Below, piece by piece: positions 1 to 10,986 of a DNA stretch of 64,000 bases (position 1 is the stretch's first letter; each line of letters starts with the position of its first letter). The position numbers were made by a program, and so were the translations under genes. The notes beneath the pieces are model-generated. The model saw only the letters and a list, made by a program, of their open reading frames with translations. It was not told where the DNA came from and did not search any database. Source of the DNA: Lantana camara (lineage: Eukaryota; Streptophyta; Magnoliopsida; Lamiales; Verbenaceae); contig CM074857.1 in assembly GCA_037501455.1 (NCBI GenBank), positions 127,025,501-127,089,500 of the forward strand. Direction: 5' to 3'.

Positions 1-699
1 TCTAGCAAAATCAACATGCGTTGCACGGTTATCATTCAGTTTATTTCGATAAGTTTAATTATTATGTTTATTGAGTAAATTAATTTATTAAAAGTATCTA
101 ATTTAATTAAATAAATATAATAAAATTTTTAATGAATCAATTTGATTTTGTAAAACTACACATACAAAACATTTTATTTGAAAGTTCCCTTTCAAACCAT
201 ATCTAATAAGTAAAAAATTTAAATTAGAAAAATATTCGATTCATAAAGAAACAATCAAAATATATATTTGAAATTATGTTACTGTATAAAAATAAAATAT
301 TTAAAATGGATAATGTATATGAAAAGACATATATAAAATTTAAAAGATCATATAAAATACTATGTTAATTATATGTACTTTATTCTTTCTATAATTTGGT
401 TTTCATTAATATAATTTGTGATTTATCTTTGATTTTTAAATAAAGTTTTGAAATGTTTCTTTGCTATAACTCAATATGTAAAGGTTATTGCATTTTCTAT
501 AAGAATCACCCTCTTCACATTTGTATGTTAATGTATTGGATTTTTTGTAAACCAACAGAGGAATAGTAGCCTCAAGTTAAGATTTATTCAAGTCCGTTGG
601 TAGACCGTCCTAGACTCAGTAACCATTTCGAACCTTGTGGTCTATCCTCACTAATTTATCCACCATAATGTTTCTTTTTATTGGAATATGCTCAATCTG
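1..699. other. AT-rich intergenic DNA
   Basis: No coding frame of useful length, RNA gene or clear repeat was recognised here. The composition is very AT-rich with many short A and T runs. It lies beyond the 3' end of the minus-strand LINE that begins at about 700. Confidence 0.5.
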
Positions 700-3560
700 A
701 GCTTCCTAGAGCTTGAGGAGTAAATTTCGGCAATCAAACATTAAATTTGTCATGGGGTGCTCTTTATAATCCTTCTTTATTATACATTTCACCACCGTCT
801 CCGAATCAATCTCCATATTAATCTTCATAATGCGTCTCTCCCAAGCTAGCTTTAATCCTTCACGTAAGCCTAATAACTTCATCACTTTTGTTGAAACCCT
901 ACCAAAATTTATAGAATATCTTATCATCCATCTTCCACTGTCATCTTGAATGATGCTCCTAGTCGAAGCATTGCTGATGTGGCTATAAAACTTTCATCTA
1001 AATCTTGTTTCACCCATCCCTTCTCGCGTTTATTCCAAGGTAACTCAACACATGTTTTCTTTTGCCTATGTTTTTTGTCCTCACTAATTAGTACCAAGGA
1101 CTCAAATAACTCTTTTATGTGGTGAGTAATGACATTGCTAGACTTCATAATATTCTAGTAGCTTCATCAGTTTCGTATTTTTCAAAGATTGTAGAGCGTT
1201 GAGATCAAGACAAGCTACCCAGGACCTTCTGGTAACATGTTGCTCTGAACTTTGTTGTTAAAAGGTCTCTTCGAGCTATTTCGAACCTTACAAGTCACGA
1301 AGATTTCGAACAGTCTACATATCAACAATCTTGTTCCACACCTGAAATGCAAGCGGACAGCTTCTCAACACGTGATCCACATCTTCACGTCTTGTACAAC
1401 AACATGTACATATATCGGTTTCCCTAAATTTTCAGTCATACTTCAATGCATTCGTGTGCAAGCAGTCATGCTGGCAAAGTCACAAGAAAATCTTGAACTT
1501 TTAAGGGCAAGATAATTTCTAAATTTGTTTCTAGTATTTTCTCGCATATCTCATTCGATACCATAAAGTAGATTATAGATTATTTTATTGGAGGAATTAC
1601 CATTAGTTTCACCATACTTTATACTATTTATATTTAATTTTCGTCTCCTTTTATTTTCAGCTTAGCTATGCTCTATTTTTTATATATTCCATTGAGATCA
1701 TATGTCATAAAAACTTTATTTTCCTCATAAATGTTATCTTTCAATATGTCGGTTAGTTTTCCTTGTGATAACCATCTATCATTCTATAAAGACACCCCAT
1801 CACCGTTTCCAATCTTCCAGTATTTGTAAAATGGTTTACCGAACCAAATACTTCTATCAATCCTCTTTCATGCTCGAGAAGCCAAAAGTTGAGGCTTACT
1901 TTCAAGAATATCCCTTCCCCCCTCTTTTAAATATCTTTTCTTATATATCTAACTCCGCAGCGTTGTCTTCTTGTTGAGCATTCCCCATCCTATTTTAGCG
2001 AACATCGCTATTTTTTTGTTGGCTTCTCTAATACCCATTTCTCATTCTCGCTTCTTTTTAGTCACCTTGTTTCACCCTATAATATGAGTTCATTTCTTTA
2101 TTATGTTAGTCACCTAAAGAAACTTGCGATTGAGTCGACTAAGTTTATCGAACGCGTGATTGGTGAGTCAATTCGTAGACATATGTTAGATGGAATTTGA
2201 CTCATGATAAACCGAATAAATATAATTGTCTAACAATGTTTAGCATTTTGGCTTTCTATCCCGAATGAACTTTTTTTCCCTCTCAATCACCTTTGAGAAA
2301 AGCTCACTATAGTTTCGATTAAAATTCGTCTGCACCCCCTATTTCTCTAAGTTGGTTGTACTTTCCATACCCAAAATTTTACTAACCTGTTGTTCTAAAT
2401 TATTTGATACATAAGGTGCGAACAATACGTGTGATCTGATCAATTTCAATTTGAGGTCTGGTACCTTGCAAACGCCTAAACCTCACTTTAAATGCATATC
2501 ACTTCATCCATGTTAACTTTGGCTCAAAATATTAAATCGTCCACAAAAAGCAAATTAAATGTGAGGTCTAAGGGTCCCCCTAACATACCGCAATTGGTCT
2601 CCATTATTTGGTCGAAATAACTTTCTCAACCATATACATAAATCTTTCCGTACAAAGCACAAACAAATAAAGCAAGAGTGGATCCCATTGTCTAATGCCA
2701 CATGTTATCTGTATAACCTCCGCCAGTTCACCATTCCATAGAATCTCCGATTTTATCCCCTCCACTTCGCTCATGATGATATTGATGATTTTTGTTGGGA
2801 TTCGAAGAAAGTTAGAGTTTCCCTTAGAAAATTCCACCAAACTTTGTCGTACTTCTTTTCAAGATCCAATTTTAGCACCATGCCCCCTTTTTGTCTTTGG
2901 AGTGATGTAACGTGTGTAACACTTCTTGAAGTACCAAGATATTGTAATGGGTCAAATTTTTTATTTTTTATTTTTTTAGCATTAACTTTCGAAATATGGC
3001 AAATAAACATTTATCAAGCCTACATGGGAATTGATTTTCTCTTCATGCAATCATTTGTGAATTTCACCACCGAGAGTCTCTTGTTATGTCCTAATAGGTC
3101 TTGAAAAAGTATGATTAGAAACCATCTGATCCTAACGTTTTATATGGGTGGATGCTCTTCACTACCCTTAGGGTTTCCTCATTTGAGGTCGTTCTTGCCA
3201 AGTTATATTTCCGCTACCACCCTAAGGTTCGTGACCATTTGATGGTATATCCATCGAATAGTTTGGTATAGTAATCCCAAGTGTGTTGCTTTAGTTGGTC
3301 ATTATTCCATTCATCACCTATTTTTAAGCATTTACACAATTCTTCCTTCTGGTTATGTTTGAGAGATGAAAAAAACGTGTATTTTTATCCCCAAATTGAA
3401 GTCGGTTAATTCTCGACTTCTGAAATCAAATAATATCTTCTTGTTTCAATAGTTTGTTAAATTCCGCCATCACTTCTTTCTTCAAATCTATTCAATATTT
3501 ATCTTGTTTTTCTATATATAACATTTGAAAATTCTTTTTAAGAAAACTTCCTCTTTTTTT
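700..3560 (-). mobile_element. Degenerate L1-type LINE
   Basis: A decayed non-LTR retrotransposon is read on the minus strand, with domains in the expected order. At 3200-3440 there is the linker before the reverse transcriptase, with text resembling QEEIFW and a phrase ending DYYTKLFDGY. RT blocks follow: LKLDLEKKYDKVWWNFL near 2900, GIRQWDPLLLYLFVLC near 2690, and the catalytic box FVDDLIF near 2540. A zf-RVT finger (EDVDHVLRSCPLAFQVWN) is at about 1300-1380. A plant L1-type RNase H (RVT_3) domain is at 700-1150. Many stops and frameshifts break the frame, so the copy is dead. I could not fix its 5' end or target duplication; the outer limits are approximate. Confidence 0.85.
706..1148 (-). 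pseudogene. LINE RNase H (RVT_3) domain remnant
   Basis: Two adjoining minus-strand frames, 924-1148 and 706-927, together match the RNase H-like tail of plant L1 elements. The first has DESFIATSAMLRLGA, the equivalent of the NVDGA start with its first aspartate. The second has LREGLKLAWERR and INMEIDSETVV, the usual helix and the ESD-type strand. A frameshift at about 925 separates the two parts. This domain is the 3' end of the LINE occupying 700-3560. Confidence 0.8.
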
Positions 3561-4186
3561 TTAGCATATTAAAAAGTGCTAATTGACCATTGTATTAGAA
3601 CAATGATTCCAACTTAAAGTATCTAAAATTTGTAATTATTAAAATATTAAAATAAAATTATTTGAAAATATCAAAATTTTAAATTTTAAATATACTAATG
3701 AGATCTCATGTGAAATTTAATTATTATTTTAATTAATTAATTAATTATAATACAAAATTATTATTGGTAATATGTACTAATTAGTTTTTAGGTTAAGTAT
3801 AAACCTCATCCAAACCTCCTAATTTTATACCATAACTTCTTCCATGGTCACTGTATATCTTTCTCTACTACCGGCATGATAAGGTACTATCTAATTGTAT
3901 TTGCTCTAGGTCCTTTCGACAAACTCTCACTTTTCTTTCATAAGTGTTAATCACATATTTAACATCAACTAATGTGACAACGTTACGTTTGATTATACTC
4001 ATAATCTATTAATGAGTAATATTTCTTAAACACGAATATTTGTATGTGCATGTAGAGAAAGGTAATGTGTTTCATTTGATAATAGAAATTTTAGTTTTTT
4101 GAGCTTGTATTCATCACTCTAGTACATTTATATATTTTCTAAATTGAAGGAGTTTTAATTATATTTTATGAAGAATCCTGTTTTTA
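3561..4186. other. AT-rich spacer without recognised gene
   Basis: The stretch has no recognisable coding segment. It separates the LINE remnant from the PPR gene fragment on the plus strand. A short palindromic AT run (taattaattaattaatt) occurs near 3730. Confidence 0.4.
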
Positions 4187-4468
4187 CATTATAAGCATTA
4201 CTCATGTCTTATTGATCTTCTGTGCCGTTATGGGAGAATAGAGAAGACTTATGATATTGTTAAACAAATTGGGGCGGACCTCACTGATTCAACTATTGGA
4301 GCTTTCCTCAATGGCTGCAAAATCCATGAAAGGAGAGATCTTGCTGAAAAGATTTCTAAAATTCTGAGGATGGAGCTGAAAAAGCATGGAGGTTTTGTGA
4401 CTCTGTCGATTATATATGCGTGTGAGGGTGAGTGGAGAGGAGTTAAGGATGTTAGGGAAGTGTGGTGA
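4187..4468 (+). pseudogene. Pentatricopeptide-repeat (PPR) protein C-terminal fragment
   Basis: An open frame of about 94 codons ending at TGA 4466-4468 reads like the last repeat and E motif of a PLS-type pentatricopeptide protein. It contains HYSCLIDLLCRYGRIEKTYD, then GAFLNGCKIHERRDLAEKI, then GGFVTLSIIYACEGEWRGV. PPR proteins of this class usually bind organelle RNA for editing or processing. No start codon, upstream repeats or DYW domain are present and the frame ends early, so this is a relic of a once longer gene. No parent copy is visible in the window. The family call rests on motif spacing read by eye. Confidence 0.8.
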
Positions 4469-4570
4469 GTTAAGCTAATTAAAGTAGCGATCTTCAAATA
4501 AAGAAAGTCTTTCCTGCCCTTCTTTTATCTTTTATTAGGTCTAGTTTTTTTCAAGAATTTAAAAAATTTA

Positions 4571-4845
4571 GGGATAATTACCCGAGCTTACCCTAAGGTT
4601 TGACCTAATTGCACAAAATTCCCCTAAAGTTTGAGAAATTACAAAACTTTCCACATTAAAATATGTATATTACATCCGAATTGATGAATATTGTTTTTAT
4701 AATTATCCTACTTCGCTCTTGAAACTTACTTATCAATAGCATGCATTAGGCCGAATCATACAGTACATCAAGGGGGCTTTTTATAATTTCTGAAACTTCA
4801 GGTGAAATTTGTGTGTATAGATCAAACCTCCACCAATTATATAAT
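4571..4845. mobile_element. Old MULE-like MITE, right end degraded
   Basis: It starts with GGGATAATTACC, the same end as the well-preserved element at 33114-34098. The following text (CCTAAGGTTTGACC, CCCCTAAAGTTTGAG, AAATTACAAA) follows the same plan with substitutions. An inverted partner lies at about 4770-4845 (GAAACTTCAGG, ATCAAACCTC), but its outer terminus is missing. It is an older member of the same family. Confidence 0.55.
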
Positions 4846-5019
4846 CATTTTAAATAGTTGACCCACCAATTAAATGCTTGTGAATTACGATTAATTTAAA
4901 TTTATAAAAATTATATATTTGAGTATTAATTTATAAAAAAGGATACGAATATAGAGATATCATTTTTTTCTCTTTAATTTCTTACGTGAGCAGTATCTAA
5001 ATATTTTCTTTATATTTAT

Positions 5020-5640
5020 CACTTATCAGCCTTTCTCTACTTTTTAATATTATTTATGGACTTTCTGACTATTTACTATAATCAAGAGTTGTAAAATGAT
5101 ATCTTTATATTTATCAGTCTTTCTCTACTTTTTAATATTATTTATGGACTTTTTGACTATTTACTATAATCAAGAGTTGTAAAAGAGAAAATTACTAACA
5201 TATGCATGGCTGGCGCAACCATTTTTCCCAATGGAATGTTATTTAGTTATTTTATTCACTCCTTACAAATATAAAGATATCATTTTTTTTTCTTTAATTT
5301 TCTAGTGAACAGTATCTAACACAATATCACACTCCACAATTTAGGTAAATACACTTTTGGATAGAAGTATCTAAAACAATATTTATCACACACTTTTGAA
5401 TAGAAGATAGTTAATTTAAGAATTTACCTAAAAATATGATGAGATAGAAGTATCTAACACAATACTTTTCACACTTTTGAATAGAAGATATGTAATTTAA
5501 GAATTTACCTAAAAATATGATGAGTATTCTTTTGTTCGATTGTAGCTCAAGTGTTGATAGAAAAACAAAATGTCTTTTGGTATAGGATGTTCGATGGAAC
5601 CAATTACTCAAATCTCGTGTTGATAGAAAAACAAAATTTT
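5020..5640. repeat. Short tandem duplications, about 80-90 bp units
   Basis: A unit containing ATTTATGGACTTTCTGACT and CAATCAAGAGTTG-like text occurs twice at 5030-5180. A second unit occurs two to three times at 5340-5540, with TAGAAGTATCTAA, CACACTTTTGAATAGAAG and GAATTTACCTAAAAATATG. No coding potential is apparent. These look like local replication-slippage duplications in AT-rich DNA. Confidence 0.6.
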
Positions 5641-6096
5641 CTGTTATAAATTTTAAGTATTAGGTTAGTATTTATAGATATTAAAAGAGATTTATTAAAA
5701 TCTGATAAGAATTAGAATTATTAGTAGTCTAGATTCGTTGAGTAGGATTACACTATAATGTTTTATAATCTGGAAACCTTATCCAATTATATTTCTAATA
5801 TACATAAATTTGATTATAATTAGAAGAATTAGCCATAATTACAATTGAATATGTAATATGAGTAAAAAAAACACACAAGAATTAGAAAATCCCTAGTGGA
5901 CTATAACATCGGAAAAAAAATATTAGAAAATTAAATGCTCTTAGTTTTAAGCAAACGAAACTGAAATTGAGAAGAAAACCTTTCATGCACGATGGAATTA
6001 AAAATCTAATTTCTTTAGAATTAATGGTAATTGAAGAATTATCAAAGGAATAACTATTTCCGTCTAAATTCTGACAAAGGAAGTTATGTTGCAACC

Positions 6097-6600
6097 TATT
6101 AACACCGGGGGACTAAAGTATATTGATATATCTTTTAATATATTTAATTTAACAATTTATACGAATTAACACCGGGGGACTAAAGTATATTAATATATCT
6201 TTTAATATATTTAATTTAACAATTTATAACAAGTATTTACATAATTGGCCCTAATTAATAATTAGTAATATAATTATTATGAGGATATTTTAGGCGATCA
6301 ACATCTTATATAATTCTCTTTTCGGAAGAGTGCTATTGAAATAAATACTTTTTAATGTATTTAATTTAATAATTTATAACATGTATTTACATAATTGTCC
6401 CTAACTAATAATTATTAATAGAACTATTAAGAGGGTATTTTAGGCGACTTCTTTTTTCGGAAGAGTCCTATTGAAATAAATACTTTTTAAGGTATTTAAT
6501 TTAATAATTTATAACATGTATTTACATAACTGTCCCTAACTAATAATTATTAATAGAACTATTAAGAGGGTATTTTAGGCGATGAACATTTTGTAAGAAA
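6097..6600. repeat. Tandem repeats around TTTTAGGCGAT
   Basis: An approximately 68-bp unit beginning TTAACACCGGGGGACTAAAG occurs twice (from about 6097 and 6165). It is followed by three degenerate copies of a 135-150 bp unit holding TTAATTTAATAATTTATAAC, GTCCCTAACTAATAATTA and TATTTTAGGCGA. The array is noncoding. The period length differs between copies because of small deletions. Confidence 0.65.
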
Positions 6601-6662
6601 CTTATGTGCTTTTATAATATAGATAGATATTATAAATTAAATATATTATTATAAATATCTTA

Positions 6663-6900
6663 TTTGCATGTTTACTTTGTTGGTTGGGATGAGATGGGAT
6701 AGATGAGTAATGGGATAAGTGGTGGGATGTGAAGGTGGATTGTTCATCCTATGGGGAACATGGGATGAATAATCAACCTTTTATCCCATATCATCCCAGG
6801 CCGTGTCATCAATCCCGGACTTGCAAAAGTCTTAGTAAGCATAAGTTTAAGTAGGATTATTAATCTAATCCCCCTTCATCCTACAAAGTAAACATGCAAA
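6663..6900. mobile_element. Small terminal-inverted-repeat element (MITE)
   Basis: The ends read TTTGCATGTTTACTTTGT on one side and its near-exact complement on the other. The interior is GGGAT-rich. The homologous stretch near 24110-24150 lacks it, which supports insertion. A PIF/Harbinger-like class is possible, with TTA flanking the left side, but the target duplication on the right is unclear. Confidence 0.6.
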
Positions 6901-7162
6901 ATTTTTATATAGATAATATAATATACATATATGCAATTTATAACTATATAACCTAGGCCCGTGAGCTATGAGCCATCTCGAGCTCGGCTTTTCTAGGGTC
7001 AGCTATATAGACTCTTTGCTGAAGTATCCCACGGTTTAGAGCCAGTTGTTAGTCTCTTTGTGCACGCGTGTGAAGTTTTTACTCTGTTTTGTAAATTTAG
7101 GGCCTAATTAAATACTAATTTGTTGTGGTTTCCCTTACGGCATGTCAGTAATGAAGATGAAG
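6901..7162 (+). repeat. Copy of CUL1-region sequence joined to unit A
   Basis: This stretch matches 24130-24395 closely, including ATAACCTAGGC, GAGCCATCTCGAGCTCGGCT and GGTTTCCCTTACGGCATGTC. It ends in the partial cullin exon text HVSNEDEV. The match stops at about 7162, where unit A (TOG fragment) begins. It marks a duplication or recombination breakpoint between cullin-derived and TOG-derived DNA. Confidence 0.7.
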
Positions 7163-7379
7163 TTGATCTTGAGGATTTGGTATATTTATTCTCACACTAT
7201 TTTGTTGAATTCATATCTTGGTCTTGTGAGGTAGTTCAATTTGTTGATGATCCATGTACTCCTGATTGTTTTTTCTTGGCTTCTCAGGGGTGTTCGTGTA
7301 ATTTTTATTGTTTTCCCGGGGGTTCTTTTGTGTTTTGACTTTTGACAATTAGTTGAAGATCTGAACTTTTATAAAACCT

Positions 7380-8366
7380 GCTTACAACGAGATTACGATG
7401 CCTCTAGCTGCTTCTCTCGCCTCAGGGAGCTTGTCATTTAGCAAATTTGATGCCGTTTTTGATCAATGAATCAAATCCAAATTCTGGCATGCTTTTAAGA
7501 TCCTGTGAAACATTCAAATGTTTAAATTACATCTACAATTGATCCTCACAAGTTTGTAGAAATTAAAACCAGTCCTTCAAATTTTAAAAATTACACAAAC
7601 CACCCCTGTGGAAATGGAAACAGAGCAAGATTGATTTGTAGTTGTCCCAAACTCATGGGTAAAAACTCTTAACAGAAGCACACTATGAGCAATAAAAGTT
7701 TGCAGATGTTAAATTACATCTACATCCCTTCAGATTGCCATATTAAAATTCACCCCTACAAAATTGGAGAAACTACAAACCACCCATTAAAATTTTTAAA
7801 ATTCACAGAAAACACCCCTTTGAAAATGGAAACAGAAAATGGGTGATTTGTAGTTTCCCAAACTAATAGGATCAAATAGTAAGATTGCCATCCCAGAGGA
7901 GTTATAGATGTATGAAAGTTCTTGGTTTTTTTCTTACATACCATCTTGGAAACACAGTTGGAGATAGAAACTACAACTTTTGGTTTTAACTCTGAGGTTT
8001 GAATGACCACTGTAGGAACCGAGCTTGTGCAGTAAAGGAAGAGGAGCAGTGTAGTCCACCATGGCTGATAATGCCTTGTCTACTTCTTCACGCACAAACT
8101 TCTTGTCTTGAGAGGATTTTAGCAAAAGCTGCAACAACTGTAAAATAAAAAAGAAAAGGCTAAGATGAGAAAGATTGGTATAAGTTAAAGGTCTTGAAGG
8201 AGGAAAAATGCCATATTGCCTTTACTTACCGATTGATTAAGAGCATCCGAATTGCATTCGAGTAATTTTTTACCAAAGGCGTTGAATATATCTGAAGAAG
8301 CCATGATAGATGCCTTGCACAATGCACTTCTTGGATTCTCGATTGATTTCACCATCACCAACACCA
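7380..8366 (-). pseudogene. CLASP/TOG HEAT-repeat protein fragment, unit A
   Basis: Minus-strand exons spell a plant CLASP N-terminal/TOG-type protein. Exon 8230-8366 has VKSIENPRSALCKASIMASS. Exon 7942-8137 has LQLLLKSSQDKKFV, then EEVDKALSAMV, then SNLRVK. Exon 7380-7502 has MPEFGFDSLI and NDKLPEAREAARGIVIS. Junctions use AG and GT sites (for example ATCG|GTAAGT at 8230 and AAGATG|GTATGT at 7942). TOG domains bind tubulin or microtubules in related proteins. This copy is dead: one extra base before VVVSISNCVSKM shifts the frame, another extra T shifts the last exon, and that exon carries a TAA. Unit B has a less mutated last exon. Confidence 0.7.
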
Positions 8367-8537
8367 CTTTCTCCCTATATCAAAACTCAAACCACACACA
8401 CAAATACTGGTATCATCACAAAAACGGTTTAAAAAACAGAAAAATAAGAACATTAAAACTTACAGAATAGGCAGTAAGAGAGTGGAGTGATGGATCGCCA
8501 AGGTTCATGATGATTACTTTAGCAATTCAGGTTATTT

Positions 8538-8750
8538 TTATGTAAAGAAGTGATAACGGTGAGGTTCATGAAGGACTTTATACGCCGAATAGAACAGAGG
8601 ATCGAACATCTTACATAGTTGCTTTCGAGGACCAGGGTGACGCCACCAACTACTGTTATCTTTCAGGAACTCGGAGACTTCAGTGCTGACGTTGTTCATC
8701 CATTCTATTCGACATTCTTTTGCACCTGCGCATCCCCTGTATCCGTCCAT
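8538..8750 (-). CDS. Unrecognised short frame upstream of TOG fragment
   Basis: An open minus-strand frame of about 70 codons contains WMNNVSTEVSEFLKDNSSWW and CKMFDPLFYSAYK. It lies just upstream, in transcription order, of the TOG-type exons and could be another exon of that pseudogene or an unrelated relic. I do not recognise the family. It has no counterpart in unit B, where the corresponding place holds a NAC fragment. Confidence 0.3.
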   Translation of the reverse strand: MDGYRGCAGAKECRIEWMNNVSTEVSEFLKDNSSWWRHPGPRKQLCKMFDPLFYSAYKVLHEPHRYHFFT

Positions 8751-8754
8751 CCAT

Positions 8755-8800
8755 TCATCTATCTACCTATCTATCTATCTATCTATCTATATATATTATA
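8755..8800. repeat. (ATCT)n / AT microsatellite
   Basis: A run of TATC units followed by AT repeats. The unit B counterpart at about 34680-34715 is shorter, so it is length-variable between duplicates. Confidence 0.8.
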
Positions 8801-8825
8801 TAGATCAAATTGGCTAGATTAGGAA

Positions 8826-9500
8826 GATTATAAACTTTAAATTGGGCATAAATTACTGATTATAAGAGATATTGTATTATTACAATTGAACCTTTGATTT
8901 ACATACCACTTTTTTTTTTAAAAAATATTTTTCCGCGCGTGGGACAAATTTGAGGAACATTAAATTAGAAAGTTCGAACAAAAACGTAAGATTAGAAACA
9001 TATGTGAGCCTGATAAGCTCTAAAAGTGTCTGATATAAATTCTAAAATTTACAAAGTTTTGTAAAGAAGCTTGACTAAGCACTCTCTTATGCTGACATAA
9101 ATTCTAAAATTTACAAAGTTTTATAAAGAAGCTTGACTAAGCACTCTCTATGCTTATATATATATATATTAATATATACATGGTAAAGAATATTGAAAAA
9201 TACACACTGATATTTGTAATACTTATTCTTATTTTTCTATTCTGAACGAGTGTCTAGCCAGGTGATCCTACTATCTTTATTAATATCGTCATTTCTGTAA
9301 GAATTATTGGCCTTTTCATATTCTCTTTAAGTTTGGATAACTAAAGAGTCTAGACAGTGAGATTTTAGAATTCTAATTGATATTTTGTTGTTCTAATCAT
9401 TCTTTGCAATTTTTCCATAGTCTTTTGGGACCACTGAAATTTACGTACTCTGCACGCCAAGACCATGACATTTTGGTAATAATGCATGAATACGGACATG
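8826..9500 (-). promoter_or_regulatory. Promoter remnant of a lost receptor-kinase copy
   Basis: This noncoding stretch resembles the RLK1 upstream region 20990-21370. Shared blocks include GTAAAGAAGCTTGAC, ACTCTCTTATGC, AATGTCTAGACA-like, a GTGATCC box, CATTCTTTGC, GGGACCACT-like text, and CGCCAAGACCATGACATT. It is not followed by the matching first exon. Within it a 64-bp segment (ATAAATTCTAAAATTTACAA onward) is tandemly duplicated at 9037-9155. I infer an ancestral neighbouring receptor gene whose body was deleted. Confidence 0.6.
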
Positions 9501-9781
9501 ATGATATAGACATTTAAAATGTTTCTGAATTATTAAAATGGAAAACAATCCATATGTTATACAATACACATATTACTTAATTTTATTTAGTATGCTTAGA
9601 TTTGAGAAATAATTATGAAATTTACAGAGCTAATTTAAATAATATATTTATAATGTACGGTCATTGTTTATGTGGCTCTACGCCTCTACCTAAATGTATT
9701 GGTCTTTTTTGCCGTTTAATTTATGATGATGACTTTATTTGTATGTAGCACATAGAAGTTTTACATGGGAACCAAAACAGT

Positions 9782-10173
9782 GTTGCAAGTAGGGATGACA
9801 ACGAGCCGAGCCGGTTCGCGAGCCACACGAGCCGAGCCGAGCCTGATTTCAAACCTTTTGAGTCTTGGCTCGTGGCTCGCGAGCCTATATATTTAATTAA
9901 AAAAAAATATTTTAATTTTTGTATATATAAATCTTTTATTAATATATAATATTATATATATATTTATTAAATTTTATATAAAATGAATAAAAAAATAATA
10001 TATTTAGTATATATATTCATTTAATATATATTATTATATATAAAAATATATTAAATTATTAAAAAAATTATTTTTTTTTTATCAAAAATAATATAAAAAT
10101 GACTGAGCCTCGAGCCGAGCCCGAGACCGGAAAAAAGGCCTTGGCTCGGCTCGTTGCCATCCCTAGTTGCAAG
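9782..10173. mobile_element. hAT-like MITE with CGAGCC-rich ends
   Basis: The element proper is 9790-10165 (376 bp). It begins TAGGGATGACAACGAG and ends with the complement (CTCGTTGCCATCCCTA). It is flanked by the 8-bp duplication GTTGCAAG at 9782-9789 and 10166-10173. Unit B has the intact empty site with one copy (near 35438), proving insertion after the unit duplication. The termini are loaded with GAGCCGAGCC motifs and the centre is pure AT-rich filler with no coding capacity. Confidence 0.9.
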
Positions 10174-10591
10174 CAAAAAGGGACGGGCACAAAAAGTGAC
10201 AACGCATAGAAGTTACAATAATATAAAAGAGATTTACCTCAGAGAGATTTAAATATAACATTACAACTTGTCCAGTGTTATGTAGTTGAAATGATAAAAA
10301 CAGAACAAGTTACAATTAGGCTCAATTCGCCTCAGCCAGAAAGGATTTCAAATTGAGACATTAAAATATTTGTAAGAACATACCAAATATGTAGAAAGAT
10401 AAGGAAAGAAATAATGCCAAAGCACATTTAGATCTCATGATTTCTTCCAAGTTTGTTTCTTGATCTTCGAAGGACAAGAATGTGTTTTAAACTCCTGCAG
10501 AATATGGTCGCGTAGTCATTAGATAACAAGTAAATTTTCAATTTGTACACTCATTCCCAAAATTCATGTTTAGCATTATGAAAAGTTATTA
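10174..10591 (-). other. 3' flank of RLK1
   Basis: Noncoding DNA downstream of the RLK1 stop. It is closely matched by 35440-35861 downstream of RLK2. Presumably it includes the 3' UTR and polyadenylation region, but no single signal stands out. Confidence 0.4.
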
Positions 10592-10986
10592 TCAATAATT
10601 GTTACCTTCAATGGTGGAAATTGTAGTTTGTCTATTTCTTGTGGTTCCTCCTACTACTCTGGCTTTGATTTTCTGTAGAGCAGCCACTGTTTCTATCATG
10701 TTAATTCTTTCATATGGTGAAGTGGCTAAGCATTGCATTGCCAACCTAAAAATAGATGTAACACATTCCTCCGTTTTGTGCAAATTCAGACCATCTCTTG
10801 ATAGCAAAGCAGGGGCGACAACTTCAGTTACTGCGTTTTCTTGCAATGCTGCTCCCACCCAATCCTTCAAGCTCATTTCTTGGCCAAACATATCGGTAGG
10901 CTTTTTACATGTAAATATCTCCAACAACAATATGCCGTAGCTATAAACATCTCCATTTGTGGAAACTTTTCCTTCCGATCCATACT
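10592..10986 (-). CDS. RLK1 last exon: kinase C-lobe
   Basis: It starts after TTATCAG with EYGSEGKVSTNGDVYSYGIL and runs to a TAA at 10592. It completes APE (AAPEYGSEG) and has the C-lobe text KKPTDMFGQEMSLKDWV and LAMQCLATSPYERI. Compared with RLK2 it lacks one Asp codon (KKPTDDMFGQ there). The last residues are ISTIEGNNY. Confidence 0.88.

Noticed and set aside
8260..8470. Plus-strand frame over the TOG exon
   Set aside because: Antisense to exon 8230-8366, which matches the TOG family in the minus direction with proper splice sites.
10599..10940. Plus-strand frame of 113 codons
   Set aside because: It is exactly antisense to the RLK1 last kinase exon; the same happens at 35869-36219 opposite RLK2. 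The sense strand has clear kinase motifs.
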